Assembly (NCBI GenBank): GCA_965214795.1
Contig: OZ243976.1
Span: 1 to 64,000 of the forward strand
DNA length: 64,000 nucleotides
From: JAJDXW01 sp965214795
GTDB taxonomy: Bacteria > Pseudomonadota > Gammaproteobacteria > HK1
Reading direction: 5' to 3'
Within the stretch, counting starts at the first letter, position 1, and the number at the start of each line of letters is the position of its first letter. The position numbers and the translations under genes are program-made. Shown here piece by piece: positions 25,617 to 34,106 of the stretch. Under the pieces are notes generated by a model. That model did not search any database. It saw nothing but the letters and a program-made list of their open reading frames with translations, and was not told the origin of the DNA.

Positions 25617-27479
25617 ATGAATGAAACGCTCGAACGGCCGCGGCAGATCCGCAAGTTCAATCCAGGGACGTTCCAGTCCGATGAGGAAGTGTTCAGCCAA
25701 TTTGTGGTCAGGCACCGCGAGCTGGGAATCGTGCTGGATGTTCTCCGCAGCAATACCGGCTCACCGTCATGTCAGCACGTTGTGCTCATCGCCCCTCGTG
25801 GCTACGGAAAGACCATGATGCTGGCCCGCGTCGCGGCGGAGCTGCGCACCAACAGTGAGTTCTCCGAACGGCTGTTACCCGTCCGCTTCATGGAGGAAAG
25901 CCAGGAGATATTCAATCCGGCCGACTTCTGGCTTGAATCGCTATTCTACCTTGCCCGAGAGCGCGCGACGCGCGATCCTGGTCTCTCGCAGGAGTTGCGA
26001 GACGTGCATGCCGCCTTGGCGGGCGAATGGCAGGGCAGAGATCTGGAGGAGCGCGCTCGCGCTGCCGTGCTGGAGACAGCGGATCGGCTTGGAAAGCAGC
26101 TCGTGCTCATGGTCGAGAACCTGCAAGCGCTGTGCGGGGACGTGGATGACGACTTCGGTTGGAAGCTTCGCAAGGTATTGCAGTCGGAGCCCCAGATCAT
26201 CCTGCTCGCCACCGCCACCAGTCGTTTCAAGGAGCTGGACAACGCGCAGCACGCGTTCTTCGAGTTGTTCCGGATTATGTGTCTGGATCCGTTGGATGCC
26301 GACGAGTGCGAGCGACTGTGGCAAATGGTGAGCAGCCACGCGGTGAGGGCAAGAGAGGTAAGGGCGCTGCAGATCCTGACCGGCGGTGACCCCCGCCTCC
26401 TGATTATCATGGGTGAATTCGCCCGGCATCGATCCCTGCGTCGGTTGATGGAGGAGTTGGTGAGGCTGATCGACGACCACACCGAGTATTTCCGCGGGCA
26501 CTTGCAAGTTCTCGCAAAGGTCGAGCGCCGCGTCTATCTCGCCGTGATCGACCTCTGGCAACCATCAACCACCGCAGAGATCGCGGCGCGGGCACGAAAG
26601 GACGTTCGCGCCGTATCGGCCCTGCTCGGCAGGCTCGTCGAACGCGGCGCGGTGATCGTGCAAGGCAATGACAAAAGGCGGATGTATGCAGCCGCCCAAC
26701 CCCTCTACAGCATCTACTACAAACTACGACGCGAACGCGACGAGGCAGCCATCGTCCGTAATCTGATCCACTTCATGGTGGTGTTCTACACCGGAACCGA
26801 ACTGGCCGAGATGGCTGGTCGGCTGAATTCGGAGGCGGCGCAGTCGCCGGCCATCCGCGAAGGAGCCACACAAGGGCAGCTCGGCGAAACCCAAGCGGCG
26901 ATGGCTACCAACGACGAGGTAGTCGAGCGATTCGGGGACAGTGATATGCTCGAGCTTCAGGTGGAAGTCGCCAAAGCGCTGGTCAACAAAACAATGACAC
27001 AAGAACAGATCGGCGAAGCCCAAGCGGCGATTGCCACGTGCGACAAGGCGGTCGCATGTTTCAAAGACAGTGATGCGCCGGAAATAACGATACAGGTCGC
27101 GAGAGTACTAGGGGTAAAGACGAAAGCACTACTCGTTCGAGGAGATCTCTTAGCTGCCATGGAAGCTTTCCGTTCCATGTATGCCGCATTCGTTCCCGGT
27201 GACGAGATCGGGATGCGCCAGCTACTCGCGCTTGTGCCCGAATTGATCGCAGCCGGTGCCGCGGAGCGTGAATTGGTCGAGACCCTGTCCAATGACAGCG
27301 AGAAAGCCGACACGATCGTGCCGCTCGTCGTAGCCCTGCGCCAGCGTGCCGGCGAGGTGGTTCGTGCGCCGGGCGAAGTAGTGGAGATCGCCGCCGATAT
27401 CGCCGCCGATATCCGCAAGCGAATCGAGGCGAAGGCAGGCTCTGCCGACACCGTCTCTCCCGGCACACCTTCCGCCTGA
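25617..27479 (+). CDS. AAA/STAND-type ATPase with winged helix and TPR-like tail, second of a pair
   Basis: 620 residues; ATG 25617 is preceded by GAAGGGG. Walker A is APRGYGKT at 59-66. Walker B is weak (VLMVEN at 163-168, lacking the usual Asp-Glu), so hydrolysis may be slow. A winged-helix segment around 310-375 (TTAEIAARARKDVRAVSALL) is followed by two repeated helical units (GETQAAMATNDEVVERFGDSD and GEAQAAIATCDKAVACFKDSD) like TPR repeats, typical of STAND sensors. It probably works with the preceding ATPase in a two-component sensor or effector. Confidence 0.7.
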   Translation: MNETLERPRQIRKFNPGTFQSDEEVFSQFVVRHRELGIVLDVLRSNTGSPSCQHVVLIAPRGYGKTMMLARVAAELRTNSEFSERLLPVRFMEESQEIFNPADFWLESLFYLARERATRDPGLSQELRDVHAALAGEWQGRDLEERARAAVLETADRLGKQLVLMVENLQALCGDVDDDFGWKLRKVLQSEPQIILLATATSRFKELDNAQHAFFELFRIMCLDPLDADECERLWQMVSSHAVRAREVRALQILTGGDPRLLIIMGEFARHRSLRRLMEELVRLIDDHTEYFRGHLQVLAKVERRVYLAVIDLWQPSTTAEIAARARKDVRAVSALLGRLVERGAVIVQGNDKRRMYAAAQPLYSIYYKLRRERDEAAIVRNLIHFMVVFYTGTELAEMAGRLNSEAAQSPAIREGATQGQLGETQAAMATNDEVVERFGDSDMLELQVEVAKALVNKTMTQEQIGEAQAAIATCDKAVACFKDSDAPEITIQVARVLGVKTKALLVRGDLLAAMEAFRSMYAAFVPGDEIGMRQLLALVPELIAAGAAERELVETLSNDSEKADTIVPLVVALRQRAGEVVRAPGEVVEIAADIAADIRKRIEAKAGSADTVSPGTPSA

Positions 27480-27538
27480 CGTTGCTCGCGGTGATTCGTT
27501 TCGCTTCAGGACCTTGGCGTAGAAAGGCGTCCGTCGAT

Positions 27539-27652
27539 ATGATTGCCGCCCACGCGCTGGACTTCGGCTGCATTCTCGTCACGAACAACGAGCGGCACTT
27601 CTCCGGGATCAAGGGAATCGAGCTGGAGAACCGGCTACCGCTACCCTCTTGA
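27539..27652 (+). pseudogene. Duplicated vapC 3' end
   Basis: Encodes the last 36 or so codons of VapC (MIAAHALDFGCILVTNNERH and on to a stop at 27652), without the first two catalytic acids. The duplication continues to 27709 into the same flanking sequence that follows the real vapC. It is the right-hand direct repeat bounding the ATPase cassette. Confidence 0.85.
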
Positions 27653-27750
27653 CGCCTCCGGTCAGCGACGTTCGGGCGGCGAGTCCGGCGCCGGGTTGCG
27701 AGCTTCACGCCGCCGCGGCGCCGCCGCGGCCCGGCCCTCCGCTGCCGGAC

Positions 27751-29109
27751 TCAGTCGGTGAGGGACCGGCCGACGCGTTCGCGCAGCTCGCCGGTGGACG
27801 GGGCGCCGTCCTCGGAGTAGTAGCCGGCCGCCCGCTTGGCCGTGATCTCCACCTGCGCATCGTCGGGGACGAGCTCGGGCGGAATCGGGATCTGCTTCTC
27901 GATCGGGATCCCCTGCGCCTCGATCGCGTCGCGCTTCATGTCGCTCATGGACACGAAACGCTCGATGCGCCGGACCCCGAGCCAGTGCAGGGTGTCGGGC
28001 ATGAGCTCCTGGAAACGCATGTCCTGAACGCCGGCCACGCATTCGGTGCGCTCGAAGTAGGTCTCCGCGCGGTCGCCGCCCGGTTGCCGCTTGCGCGCGT
28101 TGTAGACGAGAAATTTGGTGACCTCTCCGAGCGCCCGTCCCTCCTTGCGGTTGTAGACGACGAAGCCGGTTCCGCCTCCTTGCGCGGCGGCGATGCACTC
28201 CTCGATCCCGTGCGTGAGGTAGGGCCGGCAGGTGCAGATGTCCGAGCCGAACACGTCCGAGCCGTTGCACTCGTCGTGCACCCGGCAGGTCACCGCCGCC
28301 CCCGAACGGGCCGGCGCGCCGACGTCGCCGAACCCGTACACGGTGATCCCGCCGACCGGCGGGAGGAACATCTTGACGTCGGGACGGGTCACGAGCTCGG
28401 TGTACATGCTCCCCGACTCCTCGAACAGGGCGCGCCGGAGCTCCGCTTCCCCGATCCCGAAACGGGCCGCGACCCCAGGCAGATACCACACCGGCTCGAT
28501 GGCCACCTTCGTGACCCGCACGTCCCCGGTCTCCGTCAGCACCTCGCCGTCCGGCGCCAGGCGGCCGGCCTCGATCGCGCTTCCGATCTCGGGCACCGTG
28601 AGGTGCGCCTTCGTGACCGCGATGGTCGGCCGAATATCCAGGCCGCTCGCGATCTCCTCGGCGAACGCCTCGCTCACCATGTGCCCCCAGGGATCGAACG
28701 ACACGATGCGGTCGGGCTCCGACCACTGCGGGAAGGGTCCGATCCGCTCGGCGGGGGCCGTGTCCGTGAGGTCCGGCACGTGGACCGGATCGAGCCGCCC
28801 CACCGCCACCGCGAGCGCCCGGTAGAGCGAGTAGGGCCCGGCATGGGCACCGATGACGTTCCGGCGTGTGCCGTCGCGCACGCTCCCGAGCACCGGGCCG
28901 CGGGACTTCGGGTCCTCCGCCCCCCACTCGATGGCGATCGGTCTCGCGGCACCGTCCGGGTGCGACGACAGGCGGATATGGCGCCGCACCCGCCCGCGAG
29001 CCGGACCCGCGGCCCCTGCGGGGTCGGTCGCTGCGGGGGCGGCCCCTGCGACCGACGCCGGGGCGGCACTCCCCTGCCTCGCGGCCCCGCCGTAGTCCTC
29101 TGCGCTCAT
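27751..29109 (-). CDS. URC1-like GTP cyclohydrolase II homologue (uracil catabolism)
   Basis: 452 residues from ATG 29109 (GGGAG 7 bases upstream). The C-terminal half is a GTP cyclohydrolase II domain with the zinc cysteines in CRVHDEC and ICTCRP and the Arg/Glu segment YNRKEGRALGEVTKF. The N-terminal half (about 60-240) is the extra domain seen in URC1 proteins and not in riboflavin RibA. In the URC route of yeasts and some bacteria, URC1 acts with URC4 and uracil phosphoribosyltransferase to degrade uracil through a ribosylated intermediate. Both partners lie divergently next door, which supports this role over riboflavin synthesis. Confidence 0.85.
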   Translation of the reverse strand: MSAEDYGGAARQGSAAPASVAGAAPAATDPAGAAGPARGRVRRHIRLSSHPDGAARPIAIEWGAEDPKSRGPVLGSVRDGTRRNVIGAHAGPYSLYRALAVAVGRLDPVHVPDLTDTAPAERIGPFPQWSEPDRIVSFDPWGHMVSEAFAEEIASGLDIRPTIAVTKAHLTVPEIGSAIEAGRLAPDGEVLTETGDVRVTKVAIEPVWYLPGVAARFGIGEAELRRALFEESGSMYTELVTRPDVKMFLPPVGGITVYGFGDVGAPARSGAAVTCRVHDECNGSDVFGSDICTCRPYLTHGIEECIAAAQGGGTGFVVYNRKEGRALGEVTKFLVYNARKRQPGGDRAETYFERTECVAGVQDMRFQELMPDTLHWLGVRRIERFVSMSDMKRDAIEAQGIPIEKQIPIPPELVPDDAQVEITAKRAAGYYSEDGAPSTGELRERVGRSLTD

Positions 29110-29592
29110 TCGACGCTCCCGCGGTTTGCACGCTCCGGGCAGCGGCATCCACCCGCGCAGGCGGGCACGCTAACCCGATCGGCCTCCGAGTGTCCGGGCC
29201 CGCCCGGCGCGAACCAGCCCGCCGACGATCCGGAAGCACGGAAAATAACCGATCCGCCGCCCCGTGCGCACCCTCCAGGCTCATCTCCGGATTGGAAAGG
29301 ACTTCCCTCCCCCCGGGGCGCCGGCAATTCTCACTTTGCTCGTCGGGCTCCGCTCGCTCGTCTGCCGGTAGCCGCCGCCCTCGACACCGATGCGACCATC
29401 CTCACCCCCGGTCAGGCAATTCGGCGGTATCCTGTGAGTTGCCGTCGGCAGCGCCAGCTCGGTCGTGGCTACTGCCTCCGGCTCTCGAAGAGTCCGTGTT
29501 CGCGCCTCGCGGGCCGCGCCCTCGAGCATGCCCTCGATCATGCGCACGAGGCGCACGACGGGAAGAGACCCTCGCATGAAGGAAGCCGGCAT
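29110..29592. promoter_or_regulatory. Divergent control region of the URC genes
   Basis: 483 bp between URC1 and URC4. It must hold both promoters, though none stands out. It contains a fragment of the palindromic mobile element (29321-29350) and, just before URC4, a 6-codon reading frame (ATG 29576) that overlaps the URC4 start as TTGA and could couple translation. Confidence 0.45.
29321..29350. repeat. Fragment of the palindromic mobile element
   Basis: CCGGCAATTCTCACTTTGCT and the following CGTCGGGCTC match the first 30 bp of copy A; the remainder is missing. Confidence 0.6.
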
Positions 29593-30810
29593 TTGAACGT
29601 TATCGAGGACCCCGCCATCCGGACCCTCTGGACCGCCGAGGCGGTGCGGGAGCGCTCGCACGAGCTGCTCGACCTCGGCGAGCGGGGCGCGCTCGAGCAT
29701 TTCTCGATCGACGGGAGCCGGCTCGACACCACGGCGCAGCTCGTGGCGGACATCACCCGCGAGCGCCATCCGGGCCTCCGGATCCCCCTGCACAGCCGCT
29801 GGCGTCACTTCGAAAGGTCGGACGGGTCCAGCCGCTGGGACGAAGCGGCGGGAGACGCCGGCCTCGCGGGAGCGGAGCGGGCCCGGAGTGCGGTCGAGCT
29901 CGCCGTCGTCAGCGTGCTCCTCGATGCGGGGGCGGGCCGCGCGTGGGGCTACCGCGACGAGACGACCGGAGAGCGGACCGGGCGCAGCGAAGGTCTCGCG
30001 CTTGCCACCTTCGATCTCTACCGCCGGGGCGCCCTCTCGAGCGACCCCGCCCGGCCGCTCCGGGCGGATGCCGGCGCCCTCCGTCGGCTGGACCGGGCCG
30101 CATTCGCACGCGCCTTTCAGATCGGTGAACGAAACCCGCTCGACGGCATCGGGGGACGGGTTCGATGCCTTCGCTCCCTCAGCCGCGCGGTGGGGGTGCG
30201 CCCGGAGTTCGAGCGGCCGGGCGGGGCCGGCCGGCGGCTCGGCCACCTCTTCGACCGGATCCGGGCCGGCGCCCCGGACGGTGAGGTGGCCGCCGGCGAT
30301 CTCCTGCGCACGGTGCTGTCGGCGCTGCGCGCGGTCATCGGACGGGCGCTCGGCGACGTCTGGTTCCACCCCGCGCTCCGCCGCCCGGACGCGACCGACC
30401 GGCTCCTCCCCCTGCACAAGCTCTACCAGTGGCTCACCTGGTCGCTCATCGAGCCACTCGCGGAAGGCGGCGTCACCGTCACGGGGGTCCACGCGCTCAC
30501 CGGTCTCGCGGAATACCGCAACGGGGGGCTGCTGCTCGACACGGGGGTCATCGCACCCCGGCGCCCTCTCCCCGACCGGGCGCTCTCCCCGGGCGATCCG
30601 ATCGTGGTGGAATGGCGGGGGCTGACCGTGGCGCTGCTCGACCGGCTGCGGCCGCGGGTGGCCGGCAAGCTCGGCCTCGCGGAATCGGAGCTCTCCATCG
30701 GGCAGCTACTCGAGGGAGGCACGTGGTGGGCCGGGCGGCGCATCGCGCAGGACCGGCGGGAAGGGGGAATCTCCCCCATCCGCCTCGCGAGCGACGGCAC
30801 GGTATTCTGA
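29593..30810 (+). CDS. URC4-like DUF1688 protein (uracil catabolism)
   Basis: 405 residues from TTG 29593, with AAGGA 9 bases upstream. The frame is open for 1.9 kb before that, but only as antisense of URC1. It shows DUF1688 hallmarks: SRWRHFE near residue 60, VVSVLLDAGAGRAWGYR, GRSEGLALATFDLYRRGALS, PLHKLYQWLTWSLIEPL and EYRNGGLLLDTGVI. DUF1688/URC4 is essential for uracil use in the URC pathway, though its reaction is not settled. It is followed by upp after 64 bases. The last 18 codons are repeated at 36732-36786. Confidence 0.88.
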   Translation: MNVIEDPAIRTLWTAEAVRERSHELLDLGERGALEHFSIDGSRLDTTAQLVADITRERHPGLRIPLHSRWRHFERSDGSSRWDEAAGDAGLAGAERARSAVELAVVSVLLDAGAGRAWGYRDETTGERTGRSEGLALATFDLYRRGALSSDPARPLRADAGALRRLDRAAFARAFQIGERNPLDGIGGRVRCLRSLSRAVGVRPEFERPGGAGRRLGHLFDRIRAGAPDGEVAAGDLLRTVLSALRAVIGRALGDVWFHPALRRPDATDRLLPLHKLYQWLTWSLIEPLAEGGVTVTGVHALTGLAEYRNGGLLLDTGVIAPRRPLPDRALSPGDPIVVEWRGLTVALLDRLRPRVAGKLGLAESELSIGQLLEGGTWWAGRRIAQDRREGGISPIRLASDGTVF

Positions 30811-30874
30811 CCCCGGCCGCGGCGGCCCGGGAGACAGCGGGAGCCAGCGGGAACCAGGAGAACGGAGACATCCC

Positions 30875-31504
30875 ATGGCCGAAGTACGAGTCATCGACCA
30901 CCCCCTCGTCCAGCACAAGCTCACCCTCATGCGGCGGAGCGACACCCCGACCGCCACGTTCCGAGCCCTGCTGCGGGAGGTCGCCCTCCTCCTCGGCTAC
31001 GAGGTCACCCGCGATCTCGTGCTCGCCGAGGAGCGCATCGAGACCCCGCTCGAACCCATGACGGCGCCGGTCCTCGCGGGCAAGAAGCTCGTGCTGGTTT
31101 CGATCCTGCGCGCCGGAAACGGGCTCCTGGAGGGCATGCTGGACCTGATTCCGAGCGCCCGGGTCGGACACATCGGCCTGTACCGGGACCCCGAGACCCT
31201 CATGGCGGTCGAATACTACTTCAAGGTCCCGGAAGGGCTCGATGATCGCGAGGTCATCGCGATCGATCCGATGCTCGCCACCGCCCATTCCGCGATCGCC
31301 GCGGTGCACCGGCTGAAGGAGGCGGGCGCGAGGTCGATCAAGCTCGTGTGCCTGGTCGCGGCCCCGGAAGGGCTCGGGGCCTTCGAGCACGAGCACCCCG
31401 ACGTGCCGGTCTATACCGCCGCCATCGACGAGCGGCTGGACGACCACGGCTACATCCGCCCCGGTCTCGGAGACGCCGGAGACCGTCTATACGGAACGAA
31501 GTGA
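30875..31504 (+). CDS. upp: Uracil phosphoribosyltransferase
   Basis: 209 residues, the usual UPRT length. It converts uracil and PRPP to UMP. Key parts are VLVSILRAGNGLLEGML (substrate side), the PRPP loop IAIDPMLATAHSAIAAV (which has Ala-His where many UPRTs have Gly-Gly-Ser) and the uracil-binding end VYTAAIDERLDDHGYIRPGLGDAGDRLYGT. A GGAGAACGGAGAC ribosome site precedes the ATG. In this context it probably serves uracil catabolism with URC1 and URC4. A 5' fragment is duplicated at 36851-36998. Confidence 0.92.
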   Translation: MAEVRVIDHPLVQHKLTLMRRSDTPTATFRALLREVALLLGYEVTRDLVLAEERIETPLEPMTAPVLAGKKLVLVSILRAGNGLLEGMLDLIPSARVGHIGLYRDPETLMAVEYYFKVPEGLDDREVIAIDPMLATAHSAIAAVHRLKEAGARSIKLVCLVAAPEGLGAFEHEHPDVPVYTAAIDERLDDHGYIRPGLGDAGDRLYGTK

Positions 31505-31579
31505 GGGCGTCGAACCGCGTGGCGCCGAACCCGCACGGCCCGCTCGTCCGTCAAGCCATGGACGGAGCTCCCTTTCCCG

Positions 31580-31810
31580 TCACCTCGGGGGGCTCCCCGC
31601 CGCCAAGGCCTTGAGCTCGCCCGGCTCCGGGAACCGCCCGAGCGCCTTCTTGGAGAAGACGAGCCGGTCGTCCACCGTGACTTCGAACACGCCGCCGCCC
31701 GACTTGACGAGCTCCACATCCGCGCCGTGTTCCATGATCAGGTCATCTCTCGCGCTCACGGCGCGAGGCTCGTAGCCTCAAGCTCCGCAGTATTCGATCC
31801 GGACCCGCAT
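31580..31810 (-). CDS. SelW-family selenoprotein with in-frame UGA (Sec11)
   Basis: 77 codons from ATG 31810 to TGA 31580-31582, with one internal UGA at 31778-31780. Reading it as selenocysteine gives RVRIEYCGAUGYEPRA, so residues 8-11 are C-G-A-U, the CxxU redox motif of SelW (the mammalian protein also has YCGAUGY). The remainder is the thioredoxin-like Rdx fold: VELVKSGGGVFEVTVDDRLV, then FSKKALGRFPEPGELK. GGAG lies 9 bases before the ATG. A hairpin follows the UGA at the distance bacterial SECIS elements need. SelW-like proteins are small thiol oxidoreductases. The gene converges with upp, and selA/selB/selC must lie elsewhere. Confidence 0.82.
31749..31767 (-). promoter_or_regulatory. 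Candidate bacterial SECIS hairpin
   Basis: In the mRNA, CUCGCGC-CGUGA-GCGCGAG forms a perfect 7-bp stem with a 5-base loop. The loop begins 18 bases after the UGA and has G as its second base and GU inside, fitting the bacterial SECIS model (apical loop about 16-37 bases from UGA, G in the first two loop positions). A second possible hairpin, GAGGCU-ACG-AGCCUC, begins at the G of UGA and competes for three bases. Confidence 0.7.
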
Positions 31811-31823
31811 CGCTTCTCGCTCC

Positions 31824-31907
31824 GTGGTTCGTGGTTCGTGGTTCGTGGTTCGTGGTTCGTGGTTCGTGGTTCGTGGTTCGTGGTTCGTGGTTCGTGGTTC
31901 GTGGTTC
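31824..31907 (-). repeat. Twelve exact 7-bp tandem repeats upstream of selW
   Basis: GTGGTTC repeated twelve times without error (84 bp), ending 13 bases from the selW start codon and thus inside its leader or promoter. Such arrays change length by replication slippage. No coding frame uses it. Confidence 0.9.
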
Positions 31908-32007
31908 GTGTGCATAGCATAGCCCGGAGCCGAGCCCCGGGAAACCCCGAGTCCTGTCCCAGGAGACACGAGCCTGAACAGGTGGCGTCAATCCCGCCGG
32001 AGGCGAT

Positions 32008-32141
32008 CCAGCAGTTCTCATTTTGGTGCCTGACTTCACCCTGAGCCGCAAGCCGTCTTCTCCTTGCGACTCGATCCGGGGCGGATCGACGGTCGTGCCG
32101 GTCCTGCGGCGGGACCCGACGAGCAAAATGAGAATTGCTGG
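32008..32141. mobile_element. Palindromic mobile element, copy C
   Basis: 134 bp with ends CCAGCAGTTCTCATTTTG and CAAAATGAGAATTGCTGG, nearly the consensus of the family. No exact 7-bp duplication is left at the flanks. The spacer 32142-32313 matches 37074-37242 in unit 2; the 22-codon frame seen there has lost its ATG here (ACG). Confidence 0.8.
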
Positions 32142-32313
32142 AAGCAAGCCCGAACGCCTCGCAAGGGGGGACGGGCGAACGCTTACGGTTTACAATCGGC
32201 CCTGACCGCAATCGGGGGGGGTCGTTACGAACGTGGCAACCGAACCGTCGCGACGCCGAGACAGGAAACGTCGTGACGTGGCTCCTGCTCCCTGATGTGC
32301 AGAGGCGCTGAGG

Positions 32314-32373
32314 GGAATTGACAGCCTCGTCCAGGCCAGAGGCACCTTCGACGCACGAAAGTGGAGGGAGTAG
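32314..32373 (+). pseudogene. Last 19 codons of the SDH protease gene (rest deleted)
   Basis: Encodes GIDSLVQARGTFDARKWRE and a stop, identical to the end of the SDH protease at 37535-38419. The upstream sequence joins directly to the leader, with loss of about 1.1 kb compared with unit 2. Confidence 0.8.
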
Positions 32374-32375
32374 CA

Positions 32376-32582
32376 ATGACGAACAGCATCAGGGCTGACG
32401 AACTCCTGGAGAAGAACCCTGATGCCCGGGAGGTTTTCAAAAAAAATCAGGAAAAAATCGCGAATCTCCCGAAGGTAAAGAAACCAGGCTACCGGCTTGC
32501 AGTACCGTACGCAAATCGCCGGCGAACTTCGGACGTCGATCGGGACGAGCCGAGGCCGAAAGCGAGTTATACGATCCGATGA
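32376..32582 (+). CDS. 68-residue charged protein, copy 1
   Basis: Begins MTNSIRADELLEKNPDAREV, with GGAGGGAG upstream of the ATG. It is highly charged with a helical first half, ends in RPKASYTIR, and has no known family. In unit 2 it starts 2 bases after the SDH protease and is probably its partner; here the protease is deleted. Copies 1 and 2 differ at six residues but both remain open, hinting at selection. Confidence 0.5.
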   Translation: MTNSIRADELLEKNPDAREVFKKNQEKIANLPKVKKPGYRLAVPYANRRRTSDVDRDEPRPKASYTIR

Positions 32583-32763
32583 TGTACCCGGTAGCCTGGG
32601 AGACATGGCCCGGACGATCGGGTTCGCCTGACGACATCGGGGACGCAGACCGGCGGAATCAGTCGAGGTGGCTGGCGAGCTCGGAGTCTTCCTTGCTCGT
32701 CAGCCAATGAGAAACCGCCGATGGCCGTACAGGGCGGATCGGGGGTTTCGGGATCATCGGAGG

Positions 32764-32916
32764 ATGGTCTGGAGACTCGACATCGGAAACCGCACCATTG
32801 ACGAGATGCGCGAGTCCATGTCCGGCGGCGAACCGGTCGGCTTTCGCTTCACCGACCGGCGCGGTGCCTGCGACTTCGTGAGACGGGCTCTGGTGCGTGT
32901 GGACCTGGCGGATTGA
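32764..32916 (+). CDS. 50-residue conserved small protein, copy 1
   Basis: Reads MVWRLDIGNRTIDEMRESM, then GGEPVGFRFTDRRGACDFVRRALVRVDLAD. The same frame occurs at 38811 and 48220 with almost no change, each time facing the 3' end of the OLD-type gene. AGGATGG around the ATG gives weak initiation. Unknown function; it may be real or simply carried within the repeated DNA. Confidence 0.4.
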   Translation: MVWRLDIGNRTIDEMRESMSGGEPVGFRFTDRRGACDFVRRALVRVDLAD

Positions 32917-32972
32917 ACAGGGGCGGATTGAACGGGGGCGGATTGAAATCGAGGGCCCTCGGCCCTCCGGAG

Positions 32973-33695
32973 CTACCCGATGAATCCGTTGATCTCCCGG
33001 AAGAGCCCCTCGAAGCGATCCAGGGTTTCATCGTCCATTGCCTCGGGGAGCTCCGCCGCCGGGCTTTCGAGAAGGAGTCGAGCCGGCAGATACCGGTTGA
33101 AACCGGTGCCGGTCACCGCCTCGATGCGCGCCACGATACTCCCCCGCCCGCAATCTCGAACCTCTCGACCACGGCCGCGCCGGAACGGTTCACCAGACCG
33201 AGGTAGAAATCATCGGCGAACAGGTCCTCGATATCGGCCCCCCGGTTCGGGGCGAAATCCTCGACGCCGACGACCTTGTATTCCGCGAGCATCTTCCGCC
33301 CGGCCGGTGAATCGAGCATCGTGGCCGGCGCCGAATCGTTCACCCGACCGTTCCGGGCGGACAGGTCCACCACCACCGCCCCGCGCGGCCCCGCACCGAG
33401 CAGGGCGACGGCCGCGGAGACCCCGGCCAGCCCCCCCGCCGGGACGACCGTCCAGCGCGGGTCGAGGCGCGCGCGGCCCCGTCGCTCGAGAAGACCGCTC
33501 ATCACCGTCAGGAACACGTGGTCCGACGGCCTCTCGACGAGCAGGTTGCAGGGGCCGGTCAGGACGGCCCGAACCAGATCGAAACCCAGCGCGGTCTGCA
33601 GGGGGAGCCGGGTATCCCGCGAGCTGTCGAGGAAGTCATGGCTTACCCGGCTGCCGTCCTGGCCCCTGTCCTCCACCGTGCGAACGCGCCGCAGG
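32973..33695 (-). pseudogene. OLD-type nuclease C-terminal fragment, copy 1 (frameshifted)
   Basis: Matches the last 240 codons of the complete gene at 48414-50282 (TOPRIM part), from RRVRTVED to NGFIG. A one-base loss in a run of C near 33137 shifts the frame. The ATPase half is absent. The homology ends at 33695, exactly where copy 2 ends, so both descend from one truncation event. Confidence 0.85.
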
Positions 33696-33719
33696 CCGCC
33701 AGAGGCGAGCCCGAAGGGA

Positions 33720-33742
33720 CCGGTCATCCTGCTTTACAAATT
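33720..33742 (+). repeat. 23-bp motif, second copy
   Basis: One mismatch to the copy at 730-752. It lies 25 bases from the truncated edge of the OLD fragment. The following 33743-34106 is open on both strands, but I can support no gene in it. Confidence 0.6.
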
Positions 33743-34106
33743 GCTGAGAGGGAGAGGCACGAGAGGGAGTGAGAAGGGAGGTCGAAAGTCTCGTTCAGGC
33801 TCGAGGACGGGCGCATGCCGGGTCTCGGCGACGGCGATGCGCAACTACGCCATCTCGACCATGCCTGGGCTTCCACCGGGCATGCGGGCCGCGGCCACGA
33901 GCGCGACGGCAAAGCGGCAGAATCGCAGGGGCGTTCGCCGGAGCCGGAAAAGACCCACGAGACCCGTGGGAGCGAGATGGAAATGCAGGCCGGAAGTGAA
34001 CACGATGCGGGCCGCGTACCGAGAAATGCGGCCGCTGACGGGCGGATCGTCGAGGGTAGAACAGGTGAATTCAATCTTCACGGCAAGGGGCGGGCGGGCG
34101 GATCGA

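Noticed and set aside
27649..29592. Upstream 648 codons of the frame ending in DUF1688
   Set aside because: Antisense to URC1 and then intergenic; DUF1688 similarity begins only after 29593, where a ribosome site and TTG start are found.
31580..31810. selW as a simple pseudogene with a premature stop
   Set aside because: The only interruption is a UGA exactly at the CxxU selenocysteine position, with a correctly spaced hairpin; a random stop there is unlikely, though not excluded.
31824..31907. CRISPR array
   Set aside because: The unit is only 7 bp with no spacers; it is a microsatellite. No cas genes are present in the window.
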